From Aquibacillus saliphilus (lineage in GTDB: Bacteria; Bacillota; Bacilli; Bacillales; Amphibacillaceae), in NCBI RefSeq assembly GCF_020404745.1, contig NZ_JAIZAP010000017.1:1-64000 (forward strand): a stretch of 64,000 nucleotides of DNA, written 5' to 3'. The position numbers and the translations under genes were made by a program. Below are positions 1-9,190 of the stretch, in pieces. Position 1 is the first letter of the stretch; every line of letters begins with the position of its first letter. Below the pieces are notes generated by a model that saw only the letters and a program-made list of their open reading frames with translations, had not been told where the DNA came from and searched no databases.

Positions 1-90
1 AAGGGTGATCGCTTGCTTCCTGCGCTCGACTTGCATGTATTAGGCACGCCGCCAGCGTTCGTCCTGAGCCAAGATCAAACTCTCCATAAA
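1..90 (-). rRNA. 16S rRNA, 5' end (partial)
   Basis: Read on the minus strand this is the start of a bacterial 16S rRNA. It includes the universal 5' stretch covering the 27F primer site and continues to the conserved CTAATACATGCAAGTCG segment. The gene runs off the left edge of the window. In the 27F region the sequence reads GATCTTGGCTCAG, a T where C or A is usual. The exact 5' end is set by similarity to Bacillus 16S and is uncertain by a few bases. Confidence 0.95.
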
Positions 91-207
91 GTTTATGAGC
101 TTGATTGCTCGTTCAAAAAACTAGCTTAATTTCTTACTTAACATACTGGTTGTTTCGTTCAGTTTTCAAGGATCAAAATGTCGATGTCTCTTTACGACAG
201 CTTAATT
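91..207 (-). promoter_or_regulatory. rRNA leader with boxA-like antitermination site
   Basis: This is the transcribed leader between the proximal promoter and the 16S gene. At 160-175 (minus strand) it reads TGATCCTTGAAAACTG, the boxA-type sequence common in Bacillus rrn leaders and spacers, where NusB/NusE antitermination factors bind. No coding potential is seen. Confidence 0.7.
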
Positions 208-236
208 AGTATATCAACTTTTTTTGATAAAGTCAA
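208..236 (-). promoter_or_regulatory. rRNA promoter, proximal (P2)
   Basis: On the minus strand TTGACT (231-236) and TATACT (208-213) are separated by exactly 17 bases, directed at the 16S gene. Together with the upstream copy it forms the usual tandem pair of Bacillus rrn operons. Confidence 0.8.
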
Positions 237-301
237 CAACTTTTTAAAATTGTTTTTTTGTGTTTTTGTGTTTCTGTGCCATTCAAATTGGCGACTCAAT
301 T

Positions 302-330
302 AATATAACATATTCCGCAAACCAAGTCAA
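302..330 (-). promoter_or_regulatory. rRNA promoter, distal (P1)
   Basis: TTGACT (325-330) and TATATT (302-307) on the minus strand have 17-base spacing. A weaker third candidate lies further upstream (TTGTGT at 397-402, TATATT at 374-379, again 17 apart), so the operon may have three start points. Confidence 0.75.
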
Positions 331-402
331 CAACTTTTTTGTCGAAATGCGTCGAATTGGTGAAGCGATATTTAATATAACATGATTAGTAAACTTACAC
401 AA

Positions 403-636
403 GACTTTTTACATTTATTATTCAATTAACCTTTATTGCAAGGATAGTAGTTCATAAATTGACACAAGACACTACAACAGCAGAACCATTGCAATAATTT
501 TGCATCTTAACTAAATTTAAAACATTTATATAGAAGGAACACGTTCTTCAATGAATAAATCCACTACTAAAACAAGATATTACATTGTATTCCCTCTAAC
601 TCGTCAACCCATCATGACCTTACCTTGAAATACAAA
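403..636. other. Intergenic, nothing recognised
   Basis: AT-rich spacer between the rrn promoters and the first protein gene. I see no ORF with a ribosome site, no clear hairpin terminator and no repeat. Confidence 0.5.
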
Positions 637-897
637 CTAATCACTATTACCTTCTATTTCATCATCATCCAATTCAACATCTTTAAGATCAAGCCAAGAA
701 AGCATCTCATGCACTACAGTATTTATCTTTTGATTAACCGTTTCATCGCCGTACTTTTTCTTTGCACGCTCAATGTTTTTAATAACTTCCTCGTTAAATG
801 CAATAATTGGATCATCATTTTCAATATTATTGAAGAGATCTATTATTTCATCTAATGACTTATCGAATCTTTTTCTTTCTAATTCAGTCGCCTTCAT
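637..897 (-). CDS. Small acidic hypothetical protein (86 aa)
   Basis: I do not recognise this protein. It is soluble and mostly helical in character: a charged N-terminal half, a Lys-rich centre and a strongly acidic C-terminus (DLKDVELDDDEIEGNSD). I chose the ATG at 897 because GGTG lies six bases before it; a GTG nine bases further upstream has no ribosome site of its own. It has no membrane segment and no cysteine. It points toward the rRNA operon and is probably a single-gene unit. It could be a small regulatory or antitoxin-like protein, but nothing in the sequence proves that. Confidence 0.6.
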   Translation of the reverse strand: MKATELERKRFDKSLDEIIDLFNNIENDDPIIAFNEEVIKNIERAKKKYGDETVNQKINTVVHEMLSWLDLKDVELDDDEIEGNSD

Positions 898-1108
898 AGT
901 TATCACCCAATACTAGGATAACCAATATAGCTATTAAATAAATATAAAAAGTGCAATGTGCATTATATAATAATACTTTCATTTGGCATATTAGAAATAA
1001 TCAAATTTACTTTTAAAAAAGACTAATTATAAAATCAGCCATGACCTCGATAAAACACCTTCTTTACTCTATAAGATTTTCCTACTTCCAATGGTTCAAC
1101 TTTCATAA

Positions 1109-1276
1109 AAGGTCACAGTAGAGTTAAGTAAATCTTTAACTGGAGACGTTCGTATCAATTGGAATGAACTAATTCAATTTAAAACACATTTACCGGAAAT
1201 ACCTGAAGGAAGTTATTTATTAAAGATGATTTACATTTATTCTACAGTCGCCTCAGATATTGCACATATGCTATGA
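1109..1276 (+). pseudogene. Open stretch without a start codon, possible gene remnant
   Basis: A 55-codon open stretch reads as plausible protein (ending IYIYSTVASDIAHML) but is preceded by an in-frame TAA at 1106-1108. It lacks an early start codon and any ribosome site. It overlaps the stop of the convergent phosphoesterase gene by three bases. I read it as the 3' remnant of a lost gene; chance coding-like composition is the alternative. Family not recognised. Confidence 0.25.
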
Positions 1277-2092
1277 TTTAGTAATCGTAATTAAGCTCAA
1301 CTGACTTTGATTCAGAAAACGAATTGGGAGCACACTGGTCCCAAGACCACTATCTATATAAAGATACCTGTTTTGTTCAATCTGGTATATTCCTTTTTCT
1401 AATTCAGGGAAAATACCTTGACCAGGAGCAACTAGCGCACCAATAACGGGAAATCTCACTTGTCCTCCATGCGTATGCCCGCATAAAACTAAATCAGCTG
1501 ATTCATTATTATATTTTTTAATAATATCTGGTGAATGAGATAGCAGTACTGTGTACCAATCATCATTTATGTTTGCAAATGCTTTGTTAATATCTTCATG
1601 ATTTGTTGATGAATCGGCAACACCAACTAAATTAAGTGTTACACTCTCTTCAGTTATTTGAGTGTTTTTATTGTCCAATATTGTAACACCCCGGTCCCTA
1701 AGTCCGTTAAAAAACGCTTCAGTTTGAGCATTTTCCCACTCGTGATTGCCAGAAACAAAATAAACGTGCTTATTTATTGAAGTAATCGTCTCAATTAAGT
1801 CAAACGTGTCTTCTAATTCTTCCGTTTTCCTATCAATCATGTCCCCGGTTAATACGATAATGTTGGCATCTAATTCTTTTACAGTACTAATCAGTTTTTC
1901 ATTATTATTTACAAAGGTTTTATTATGCAAATCACTAATTTGCATAATTGTAATTTCAGAACCCTCTTGTATTTTGTTACTATTAAACTCAACTTCATTA
2001 ACTTTAAAATAGTTTGTATCAAAATAGACTTTGGCTAGAGAAATTAAAAGTAATACTAAGAATGCGAAAAAAGCGAGCCTTTTTTTATTCAT
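1271..2092 (-). CDS. Metallophosphoesterase, membrane-anchored (YkuE/YaeI type)
   Basis: A calcineurin-like phosphoesterase of about 273 residues. The N-terminus has one hydrophobic segment (about residues 5-22) that would anchor the enzyme outside the membrane. The metal-binding signature is complete and in order: SDLHN, GDMID, GNHEW, a His near SHSPD, and GHTHGGQ. Proteins of this set (YaeI, YkuE) cleave phosphoester bonds, in some cases in UDP-diacylglucosamine or teichoic-acid-type substrates; the substrate here is not shown by the sequence. The start at 2092 is preferred because AGGTGGTG sits seven bases upstream; an in-frame ATG at 2110 lies before that ribosome site. It is likely monocistronic, convergent with a remnant. 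Confidence 0.85.
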   Translation of the reverse strand: MNKKRLAFFAFLVLLLISLAKVYFDTNYFKVNEVEFNSNKIQEGSEITIMQISDLHNKTFVNNNEKLISTVKELDANIIVLTGDMIDRKTEELEDTFDLIETITSINKHVYFVSGNHEWENAQTEAFFNGLRDRGVTILDNKNTQITEESVTLNLVGVADSSTNHEDINKAFANINDDWYTVLLSHSPDIIKKYNNESADLVLCGHTHGGQVRFPVIGALVAPGQGIFPELEKGIYQIEQNRYLYIDSGLGTSVLPIRFLNQSQLSLITITKS

Positions 2093-2243
2093 ATACACAC
2101 CACCTATCATTTAAAACTATTGCTATTTTTTTAGATATTCACCTCTATCAACCTATCTCCTTCAACAATATATATTTATTGTATTTTAAAAATAGACACT
2201 ATCCATATACAGGATAGTGTCTAACTAGTGATTACTAATAACC

Positions 2244-3410
2244 CTATACGTTTTCTAAGAACAAACGGATTACATCTGCTCCACCAATCATGGTTCCTAC
2301 CACACTTCCTAGATTTGCTAAAACAACAATGAGTAAAATTCGTGTTACCTTATTACCCCAAAAACCTTTTAGATTATATACGTCCTCAGAGAGTGTTTCA
2401 AAGTCTGCTACACTTGGTTTACGTACTAACGCTTGAACAATCCCTGCAAACCATCCTGCTGCAATCAATGGGTTTAAGGAGGTTATTGGTGCAGCAATAA
2501 ATGCTGTCACAATAGCAAGAGGATGCCCTAATGCAATCGCCGTTGCAATAGCGGAAAAAGATCCGTTCCATAATACCCAACTTAATGTTTGCTGTATTCC
2601 CGCAGAAGGATTTGCATAGAAGGTATATGCAATAACCGAAATAATGAGTAGCGGAATAGCCCAAGCAATTATTTTAGGCAGTTTTGATTTAGCTGGTAGT
2701 TGAGATAATCGTTCTAAGTCATGTTCCTTTGTAATTTCTTTTTTAATACCAGGAATATGTGCAGCTCCTAGAACAGCAACAACCTTATTACCTGGAGCAT
2801 TCTTGATTTTCTGGGACAAATACTGATCTCGCTCATCAATTAATGGCGTCTTAAGTCTTGGGAAGTTTACTGTAAGTTCATCTAACATGGTATCAAGCAT
2901 GTCTTGAGTTTTCATTTTTTCCATTTCTTCTTCTGAAATCGTTTCGTTACTAAAAATACTTGCTACTATTTGCATAAGCAGCTTTGTTTTCCCCCATAGT
3001 CCAACGCCATGCCATATACGAGAAAAGGTTATTTGAATATTTCTGTCAGCTAGCACTAGGTTAGCATCTATTTCTTTTGCTGAATCGATTCCTTGAATCA
3101 TTTCTTGTCCGGGATTAATCCCAAACTGCTTTGCCATTCGTTTCTGGAAAGAAGATATGACAAGATTCATTAAAAGTAAGGTAGCTTTCTTTTCTTTAAT
3201 AACCTTAAAAACATCCATTTCTTGCCACTTACTTCCAGAAATAATAGATTGGTATCTTTGTTCATCCAATTCTATGCAAACAGAATCTGGTTTTTCTGAT
3301 TCAATAACTTCCTTTACTTGTTCCGCACTTTGTCTGGATACGTGAGCAGTTCCGATAAGAATAATTTCCTTACCATCTAAATTTATTGTTGTAATATTTT
3401 GGTTTGACAT
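2244..3410 (-). CDS. TraB/PrgY-type membrane protein
   Basis: A 388-residue protein of the TraB family. The N-terminal domain carries the family signatures IGTAHVS (about residues 20-26), ELDEQRY and a second GAAHIPG motif near residue 215. The last third is hydrophobic with about four membrane segments and ends in a short tail. In Enterococcus, TraB/PrgY proteins limit the activity of the organism's own sex pheromone; chromosomal relatives in Bacilli and archaea have no settled role, and the conserved GxxH and E residues suggest a metalloprotease-like active site. The ribosome site AAGGAAGG lies five bases before the ATG. The gene is monocistronic. The family is clear; the function here is unknown. 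Confidence 0.85.
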   Translation of the reverse strand: MSNQNITTINLDGKEIILIGTAHVSRQSAEQVKEVIESEKPDSVCIELDEQRYQSIISGSKWQEMDVFKVIKEKKATLLLMNLVISSFQKRMAKQFGINPGQEMIQGIDSAKEIDANLVLADRNIQITFSRIWHGVGLWGKTKLLMQIVASIFSNETISEEEMEKMKTQDMLDTMLDELTVNFPRLKTPLIDERDQYLSQKIKNAPGNKVVAVLGAAHIPGIKKEITKEHDLERLSQLPAKSKLPKIIAWAIPLLIISVIAYTFYANPSAGIQQTLSWVLWNGSFSAIATAIALGHPLAIVTAFIAAPITSLNPLIAAGWFAGIVQALVRKPSVADFETLSEDVYNLKGFWGNKVTRILLIVVLANLGSVVGTMIGGADVIRLFLENV

Positions 3411-3704
3411 AACTACCTTCCTTTTGAAAACTCGTAATAATACTCAACTTATTCAATACGTTTAATTAACAGCATGATATACATGAGTAATTTCTTTCTA
3501 CACTATTTTTCTCTACCCCTCAAATGATATATGTTATTCAACTAAAAAGCCATCAATTGAATAGTTTCCTTATACATTATACAGGTTTATTCGTTTTTCA
3601 ACTATTTATCTTTAGTAAAAAAATAAAAAATTTGACTTGTAAGAACAGAACAATTAGCTTATACTAACCATATCGAACATATGTTCCAATAGTGAGGTGA
3701 TAGC

Positions 3705-4034
3705 ATGACTAAAGTTAATGACCGCGGGAACATTAAATGGACCCCTTTCATGATGCCTGAACACATTGAGATGCTAAATAATTATTGGGAATCTCAAAAA
3801 AATATAGCTAAACCTATCTTAAGTGAAGATCATTATGAGGAAATGGCTCGAACAATAGAAGAAGCTATTGAATACTTATTTGTGGTTGATATCCAGTATT
3901 ACAAAAATCATCGAATTAAGGTGATTGAAGGAGTTATTAAACGCTCTGTACAGCACAGATTAGAAATTCAAACAGAAGACGGAATAGACTATCTGGATTT
4001 TACGGAAATCTTAGATGTATCAATTATTAAGTAA
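3705..4034 (+). CDS. YolD-like protein
   Basis: A 109-residue protein opening with the YolD-type DRG-IKW-PFMMPEH pattern (about residues 6-22) and ending in a small beta-rich domain (about 60-109) resembling an Sm/SH3-like barrel. YolD-like proteins in Bacillus are often encoded next to Y-family DNA polymerases (UvrX/YqjW type) and are linked to the SOS response. Here the polymerase is missing, so this is a solitary copy. AGGTGATAGC precedes the ATG. A candidate promoter (TTGTAA at 3637, TATACT at 3660, spacing 17) lies upstream. No LexA box was recognised by eye. Confidence 0.8.
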   Translation: MTKVNDRGNIKWTPFMMPEHIEMLNNYWESQKNIAKPILSEDHYEEMARTIEEAIEYLFVVDIQYYKNHRIKVIEGVIKRSVQHRLEIQTEDGIDYLDFTEILDVSIIK

Positions 4035-4120
4035 CATCTTTTGTTATAATAACAGTAAGCCTTCATTGGATGAGAATGAGGGAAAAGTTGACGGTGTCAT
4101 TAAAAAAGAGGTGAAACAAG

Positions 4121-4264
4121 ATGGGTCTTAAGTCTAAAATTTATAAGGTACTACGTATTTGGAACGACGTTGACTCAGTTCGAAAAGGTCGTGTTGGGAA
4201 ACGAATCGGAAGGCGAACAGCCGGCAAAGCAACAGGCAAAATGATGAGAAAGTTGTTTAAGTAA
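4121..4264 (+). CDS. Small basic protein (47 aa)
   Basis: A short lysine/arginine-rich ORF with a convincing ribosome site (AGAGGTG, seven bases before ATG) and a hairpin immediately after the stop. The protein starts MGLKSKIYKVLR and has a basic tail rich in Gly-Lys-Arg. It resembles small conserved Bacillaceae proteins of unknown function that I cannot name. It has no cysteine or membrane segment; the charge suggests nucleic-acid or ribosome contact, which is inference. It follows the YolD-like gene by 86 bases and could be co-transcribed with it. Confidence 0.7.
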   Translation: MGLKSKIYKVLRIWNDVDSVRKGRVGKRIGRRTAGKATGKMMRKLFK

Positions 4265-4291
4265 TAGCCTCGCTCAGGGGCGAGGCTATTA
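4262..4291 (+). terminator. Hairpin terminator after the 47-aa gene
   Basis: A perfect 12-bp stem (TAATAGCCTCGC, 4262-4273, pairing with 4280-4291) and a six-base loop begin at the stop codon. There is no long T tract, so termination may be inefficient. Confidence 0.7.
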
Positions 4292-4560
4292 CTTAATAGA
4301 GATAACTTAAGTTAAAAATCGCGCTAAGAGAATCCAACAGCATGCGTCCAAATGAGATTATACTTAGGTACAATGATTTGTATGTTGGACCCTAATCAAC
4401 ATGCCATTCCTCTCATCCCCATCATTATAACCTCTAAGTTAATTCAATCTCGATAGTTTTAGATTTCCACTAATCACCTGATACACCTGTCCCTTACGCT
4501 TGTTAATGTCGATACATAAACTAGTGATATAACGATACAGAGCTATGGGGGTGAGACAAA
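4292..4560. other. Intergenic, promoter region only
   Basis: This spacer before the Gly-rich small protein holds no other ORF with a ribosome site and no recognised RNA motif. The ribosome site GGGGGTGAG lies at its right end. Confidence 0.4.
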
Positions 4561-4833
4561 ATGTCTGTTGAACATTATCATGGACTATGCCAAAAATACA
4601 GAGGTAGGGCTGTGCACATCACAACTCATGATGGCAGAACTCACAGAGGGGTCATTCAACATGTAGATCACGGCAGAGTTTATTTGCAACCACTTGACCG
4701 AACTAGAGACTTAGGTGGGTTTAGTTACGGTGCGTTCGGTCCTCGTTATGGTTATGGTTATGGTGGTTTTGGCTTTGGCGTTGCATTAGGATCGATTGCT
4801 ACATTGGCTTTACTTCCATTATTTTTTTGGTAA
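4561..4833 (+). CDS. Small protein with Sm-like N-domain and Gly/Tyr-rich tail
   Basis: A 90-residue protein. Residues 10-48 (KYRGRAVHITTHDGRTHRG, then VIQHVDHGRVYLQPL) have the spacing of a small beta-barrel of the Sm/KOW kind. Residues 50-72 are rich in Gly, Tyr and Phe, and the last 18 residues are hydrophobic and could insert in a membrane or associate with a spore layer. A paralogous design occurs at 30454-30840. The function is unknown; spore or envelope association is an inference from composition. The ribosome site GGGGGTGAG precedes the ATG, and a hairpin follows the gene. Confidence 0.75.
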   Translation: MSVEHYHGLCQKYRGRAVHITTHDGRTHRGVIQHVDHGRVYLQPLDRTRDLGGFSYGAFGPRYGYGYGGFGFGVALGSIATLALLPLFFW

Positions 4834-4870
4834 TTTATATAGTTTTCCTATCAAAATTTCAAGTTCAAAC

Positions 4871-4906
4871 TAACATTCAGTTGGGGTATTTACCCCCTGA
4901 ATGTTA
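4871..4906 (+). terminator. Hairpin terminator
   Basis: TAACATTCAG (4871-4880) pairs with 4897-4906, and an inner GGGGT/ACCCC stem extends it. It lies 38 bases after the 90-aa gene. The T tract is poor. Confidence 0.6.
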
Positions 4907-5005
4907 ATTATTAGTTGGCACAAAAAAATCAATGTTTTGTTCATTTTTTCACTTTATTACGTGTACATAGTATAGATATCTATTTTAGTGTACCAGGTTA
5001 TTAAC

Positions 5006-5794
5006 TTAATCTGGTGTTTTCTTTATTTGAGCAATTTCGTCCGTCGGAACATCCAATAACTCCTTGCTTGATAATTCATTCGCGTCCATATATTCCTTAA
5101 CTAAATAATACCCTACACAATAACCAATCATTTTGGGGTAATAGCGTAAACCAAATAAAATGTCTTGATGTCGAATGTCTGTTTTTAACATATTTCTGTT
5201 TGGATACACTAGATTATCCCAAATTCTCTTAAGCTTTTCATTTGAGTAATATAATGTCCAACTAGCCACAGATTCTTCACTATATCTTTCACGGACGGCA
5301 TTCTCTGCTAGACCTTCCAAAATAACTGTGTCCAACAACTTGTAATCCTTTTCCTTTTTATTAAATTTAGTCAATCGACAAACATGGTTGTATTCATGGG
5401 TAAACAATGATCTTATTTCCATTTCTTCGTTACCCTCCGAGACAAACAAAAATAGTTTATCTCTAAAGGCTAAACCTGCTTTTCCGTTATAATCTCTGAC
5501 TATTTTTTGATTACTTACGTCTGATGGGAAAATAAAGATAGGGATAGTCGGTCCTTCCCATAATTTTTGAAGTCGCTTTTTTTCATCCGCTACAATTTGC
5601 CATACTTTATTTTTCTTTAACTCTTTTACCTGCTCGTATCCATTCTCTAATGGAAGATACATTCCATGTAGAATTAAAAAATCATAAATTTCAGCAGCTT
5701 GAACATCATCAAAATATACTTTTAGTTTTTCACAGATTTCAATAGGCTTATCATAAAAATCGAGTAACCATTTATCTGTTCTAACAACGCTCAT
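5006..5794 (-). CDS. Predicted Zn-dependent protease, DUF2268 (YjaZ-like)
   Basis: A 262-residue protein with the zincin motif HEYNH near residue 133 and a downstream acidic ligand region (LEGLAEN about 25 residues later), the arrangement of DUF2268 putative peptidases such as B. subtilis YjaZ. It has no signal peptide or membrane segment, so it is probably cytoplasmic. The start at 5794 is chosen because AGGAG lies eight bases before it; the upstream in-frame ATG at 5833 has no ribosome site. The substrate is unknown. In B. subtilis the homologue lies near the app/opp peptide-transport genes, but here it is isolated. Confidence 0.8.
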   Translation of the reverse strand: MSVVRTDKWLLDFYDKPIEICEKLKVYFDDVQAAEIYDFLILHGMYLPLENGYEQVKELKKNKVWQIVADEKKRLQKLWEGPTIPIFIFPSDVSNQKIVRDYNGKAGLAFRDKLFLFVSEGNEEMEIRSLFTHEYNHVCRLTKFNKKEKDYKLLDTVILEGLAENAVRERYSEESVASWTLYYSNEKLKRIWDNLVYPNRNMLKTDIRHQDILFGLRYYPKMIGYCVGYYLVKEYMDANELSSKELLDVPTDEIAQIKKTPD

Positions 5795-5947
5795 AAGAAC
5801 ACTCCTAGCTGCATATCTTGGTCTATTCACCATATGAACGATACAAGCTAAACGTTACCTAATCAATATTCTAAACAGTTTACAGTCAACAATTTTATCT
5901 AAAATCATAAAATAATGTAATTCATATACAAGAGGGCGGGACGTAAT

Positions 5948-6661
5948 TTGGAATACACATATCTTGATTGTTTGTCGTTATTCGGGGTTGGTGGTGCACA
6001 TCCTGGGGGGTTACAGCTTACAAAACATCTGTTAGCACAGGAAAATATCGACGAAAATATGTCCATTCTTGACGCTGGATGTGGAACAGGCCAAACCTCT
6101 GCATTCCTCGCCGAAAAGTACCGGTGTCATGTTACTTCAATAGACTTTAACAAAATGATGCTAAACAAAGCAAAAAAAAGATTTACATCACTAAATTTAC
6201 CAAGCAATTTCATCCAAGCAAGTGTTGAAAGTTTACCTTTTAATGATGAAATATTTGATATTATACTTTCAGAATCAGTAACCTCATTTACAAATCCATC
6301 TTTAACTATTCCTGAATTCAAAAGAGTACTTAAACGAAACGGAACACTAATTGCTATTGAAATGGTACTTGAAAAGCCACTTTCTGAACAAGAAGTAAAA
6401 CCAATAATTAACTTTTATGGCGTCTCTCAATTATTCAATGAAGCAAAATGGTATCACTTATTTGAAAGAGCAGGTTTTAAACAGATAACTATAGAAAATT
6501 TCGGCCAACAGTTCGATGAAACCAATGTGCAAAACGCTGCCGATTTTTCACTTTCTGAAACTATTGATGAACAACTAATTGAAGTTCTTGAAGAGCATGA
6601 GCAACTATTAAATATTTATAAGGATATTTTAGGTTTCCGTATATTTAAATGCTACGCTTAG
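5948..6661 (+). CDS. Class I SAM-dependent methyltransferase
   Basis: A 237-residue Rossmann-fold methyltransferase. Motif I is DAGCGTGQT (about residues 41-49), an acidic residue (SIDFN) ends strand 2, and LSESVTSF corresponds to motif IV. It resembles the UbiE/Methyltransf_11 group, which methylates small molecules; the substrate is not predictable. Translation probably starts at TTG 5948, seven bases after AGAGGGCGGG; no ATG is better placed. The gene stands alone, between the divergent YjaZ-like gene and the bidirectional terminator at 6744. Confidence 0.8.
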   Translation: MEYTYLDCLSLFGVGGAHPGGLQLTKHLLAQENIDENMSILDAGCGTGQTSAFLAEKYRCHVTSIDFNKMMLNKAKKRFTSLNLPSNFIQASVESLPFNDEIFDIILSESVTSFTNPSLTIPEFKRVLKRNGTLIAIEMVLEKPLSEQEVKPIINFYGVSQLFNEAKWYHLFERAGFKQITIENFGQQFDETNVQNAADFSLSETIDEQLIEVLEEHEQLLNIYKDILGFRIFKCYA

Positions 6662-6743
6662 CTTGTTCTAATAAACGAATAATTTTCACTTGGAATATGG
6701 AGATGGAGGATTTTCAGGGTACAGATCGTAGAAAAATGCTTTT

Positions 6744-6792
6744 AAAAAAAGAGCCGCAATCCTATTTAAACAACATAGAATTGCGACTTTTA
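6744..6792. terminator. Bidirectional terminator
   Basis: AGCCGCAATCCTAT (6752-6765) pairs with 6775-6788 with two mismatches. T runs flank it on both strands (seven on the minus strand). It separates the methyltransferase gene from the convergent MMPL gene. Confidence 0.75.
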
Positions 6793-6891
6793 GTTCTGGA
6801 AGGTTGCTATTTTGTTCCAATCAATAACTCTAAGCGTATCCACTACTTTAAACAGAACTCTGCTTAAACACTATAACTACAAAGTTATATG

Positions 6892-9117
6892 CTAGCCACG
6901 CTGCTTATCAACATCTTCCTTTTTCCAAAGCTTTCCTGGCCAAAAGGCATATTTTCCAAGTACTGCTGTTATCGCAGGAACAAGTAAAGGTCTTACAATA
7001 AACGCATCTAACAATACTCCAATCGCTGTTACAATACCAAATTGGACGAGTACTTGAATAGGCATAACCGCTAACACAGAGAACGTTCCTGCCAAAATCA
7101 ATCCAGCCGATGTAATAACACTACTCGTTTCTCCAACACCTTCTGAGATTGCTTTTTTCAACGGCATGTAACTACGATTTTTCCATATTCTCGAAATCAT
7201 GAATATATTGTAATCTCCCCCAAGGGCAACTAAAAACACAAACGCATAAAGCGGTATTAGACCCTGCATAGCGGAGGCGCCCATAACGTAATGGATAATC
7301 AGCCATCCTAGTCCGAGTGCCGACAAAAAGGAAAGTACAACAGTTAAGAGAAGGTAAGTCATCGCAACAATTGAACGTAAATAAAGCATGAGCAAGGTTG
7401 CAATGATGACAAGGACAACAGGCATAATTATATTTTGGTCACGACGTGTGATTTCTTCTGTATCATACAACGTAGCCGTTTCTCCACCTATCCAGACTTG
7501 CTCACTTGCATTATCAATAACCACTTGTTCAAGCGTTTCTGCTGCAGATGCCTTAATTTCCGGAACCTGTTCAATAGCTTCTTTTGAGTAAGGGTCGACT
7601 GCAAGGGTTACCTGATACTCGACAACATTAGGATCAACTTCACCAACTCTTTGGTCGCTAACACTTTCAACAATAGAATACGAACTAAGCATTTCCTCAA
7701 AGTCAACATCCGCACCAGCTGTATCAACAATCAACTGTAACGGTGCTATTTCGCCAGGAGGATAATGATCAGAAATGATTGAATAGCCTTCCCGGGACGG
7801 CATATCTTCTGGAAATGAATCTAGGACTCCATAAGTATATTCAATTCTCGGGAAAAGAGCAGCAAGCCCTCCTAAGAATAGAAGACATATAATAATAATT
7901 TGCCAAGGTTTTTCGGTCACCAAACGACCAGCCGCAATACTAAACCGACTTTTCGATTTTGGACGGCGGACAGGTTTCCCTTTCTTTTTCTCCAATTCTT
8001 GAGTCATTTTTTCTGTTCGTGGTATAAACGGGAAAAATGCGGTTCTACCAAGTAACGCTAGTATTGCTGGTAATAGTGTCATAACGGCAATCGCCATCAT
8101 AAATATTCCTAAACTAAACGGGATAGCGAAACGGTCATAAGATGCATATTGAGCAAGGGATAACGTTAATAAACCGATTACCGTTGTCATTGCACTCATC
8201 ATAATGGCGCCGCCCGAATTTGCGATAGCCAGATGAAGTGCTTTATACTTGTTCACCTCTAGTTTTAATTCGTCACGATATCTTGAAATAAGGAACAAGC
8301 AATAATCGGTTCCAGCACCAAACAAGAGAACGGTCATAATTGAAATTGCTTGTGCATCAACAACAATCCATCCTTCTCTTGCCATAAACCCAAGTAATGG
8401 ACTGATTAATCCATAGGCAAATCCAACCCCAATCAGAGGTACCACAGCTAAAATTGGCGATCGATATAAAACAATTAGTAACACAAGTACAAGCAGTACA
8501 GTTGCAATTAGCAACGTTAAATCAGCTTGACTAAACAATTCAACGGCATCTGTTGAAATGCCTACTGGGCCGGTAAACCGAACGTGCAATCCTTCTTCAG
8601 TAATATCTCCATTGAAAGGATCCATTTCCGTTAATTCAGTTATATTTTCATTCAAAGCATCCAAGGCTAGTTGCAAATCACCGGCCTTAGTAGCTTCTTC
8701 AAAAAACACCGGTGTTACGATTGCTTCGCCATCACTTGAGGCTGCTTGCATCAGTCCTTCAACCGGAATGTTCGCAAAATCTGGAGCCATTGTCTGGTTA
8801 TTAAGAGGTTCAGCATTCAAATCCTTGTAAAGAGATTGAATAGCAGTAAAATCACCCTCATTTAATCCACCCTGTCGATGCCAAGCTATTAATAACGGAA
8901 TACCCGCATCATTTGGAAACTGTTCATCTGCAATCTTAGTTGCCTCGACTGACATGGCATCCTCAGGTAACAAATTATTCGTACTAGTCTCTTCTTCATT
9001 TACCTGGGGCCATACAAAAGATAATAGCGCAACAATTACAATCCAGAAAGCTATAGTAACAAAGCGGCTTTTCGAACTTGCAACTATTTCTCCTAATTTA
9101 TCTAACAACTTACTCAT
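6892..9117 (-). CDS. MMPL/RND-type membrane exporter
   Basis: A 741-residue transporter with the MMPL layout: one N-terminal membrane helix, a large extracytoplasmic domain (about residues 40-180), five to six helices, a cytoplasmic loop with a basic run (KKKGKPVRRPKSKSR), then the same pattern repeated. GAGTDYCLFLISRYRD and GGDYNIFMISRIW are the paired helix motifs with the Asp-Tyr residues used for proton coupling. It resembles B. subtilis YdfJ/YdgH-type proteins and probably exports lipids or hydrophobic compounds. The start at 9117 has AAGGAGAT eight bases before it; an upstream TTG at 9138 lies inside that ribosome site. It is divergent from a TetR regulator, which probably controls it. 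Confidence 0.88.
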   Translation of the reverse strand: MSKLLDKLGEIVASSKSRFVTIAFWIVIVALLSFVWPQVNEEETSTNNLLPEDAMSVEATKIADEQFPNDAGIPLLIAWHRQGGLNEGDFTAIQSLYKDLNAEPLNNQTMAPDFANIPVEGLMQAASSDGEAIVTPVFFEEATKAGDLQLALDALNENITELTEMDPFNGDITEEGLHVRFTGPVGISTDAVELFSQADLTLLIATVLLVLVLLIVLYRSPILAVVPLIGVGFAYGLISPLLGFMAREGWIVVDAQAISIMTVLLFGAGTDYCLFLISRYRDELKLEVNKYKALHLAIANSGGAIMMSAMTTVIGLLTLSLAQYASYDRFAIPFSLGIFMMAIAVMTLLPAILALLGRTAFFPFIPRTEKMTQELEKKKGKPVRRPKSKSRFSIAAGRLVTEKPWQIIIICLLFLGGLAALFPRIEYTYGVLDSFPEDMPSREGYSIISDHYPPGEIAPLQLIVDTAGADVDFEEMLSSYSIVESVSDQRVGEVDPNVVEYQVTLAVDPYSKEAIEQVPEIKASAAETLEQVVIDNASEQVWIGGETATLYDTEEITRRDQNIIMPVVLVIIATLLMLYLRSIVAMTYLLLTVVLSFLSALGLGWLIIHYVMGASAMQGLIPLYAFVFLVALGGDYNIFMISRIWKNRSYMPLKKAISEGVGETSSVITSAGLILAGTFSVLAVMPIQVLVQFGIVTAIGVLLDAFIVRPLLVPAITAVLGKYAFWPGKLWKKEDVDKQRG

Positions 9118-9190
9118 CAATAAATATCTCCTTCTCAAAATACTTTATTTCCCTATATATTTAGTCGATAAAATACATAACATTCTTATC

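Noticed and set aside
6649-6867. 72-aa plus-strand ORF
   Set aside because: It overlaps the end of the methyltransferase gene and runs across the terminator hairpin at 6744-6792; no ribosome site.
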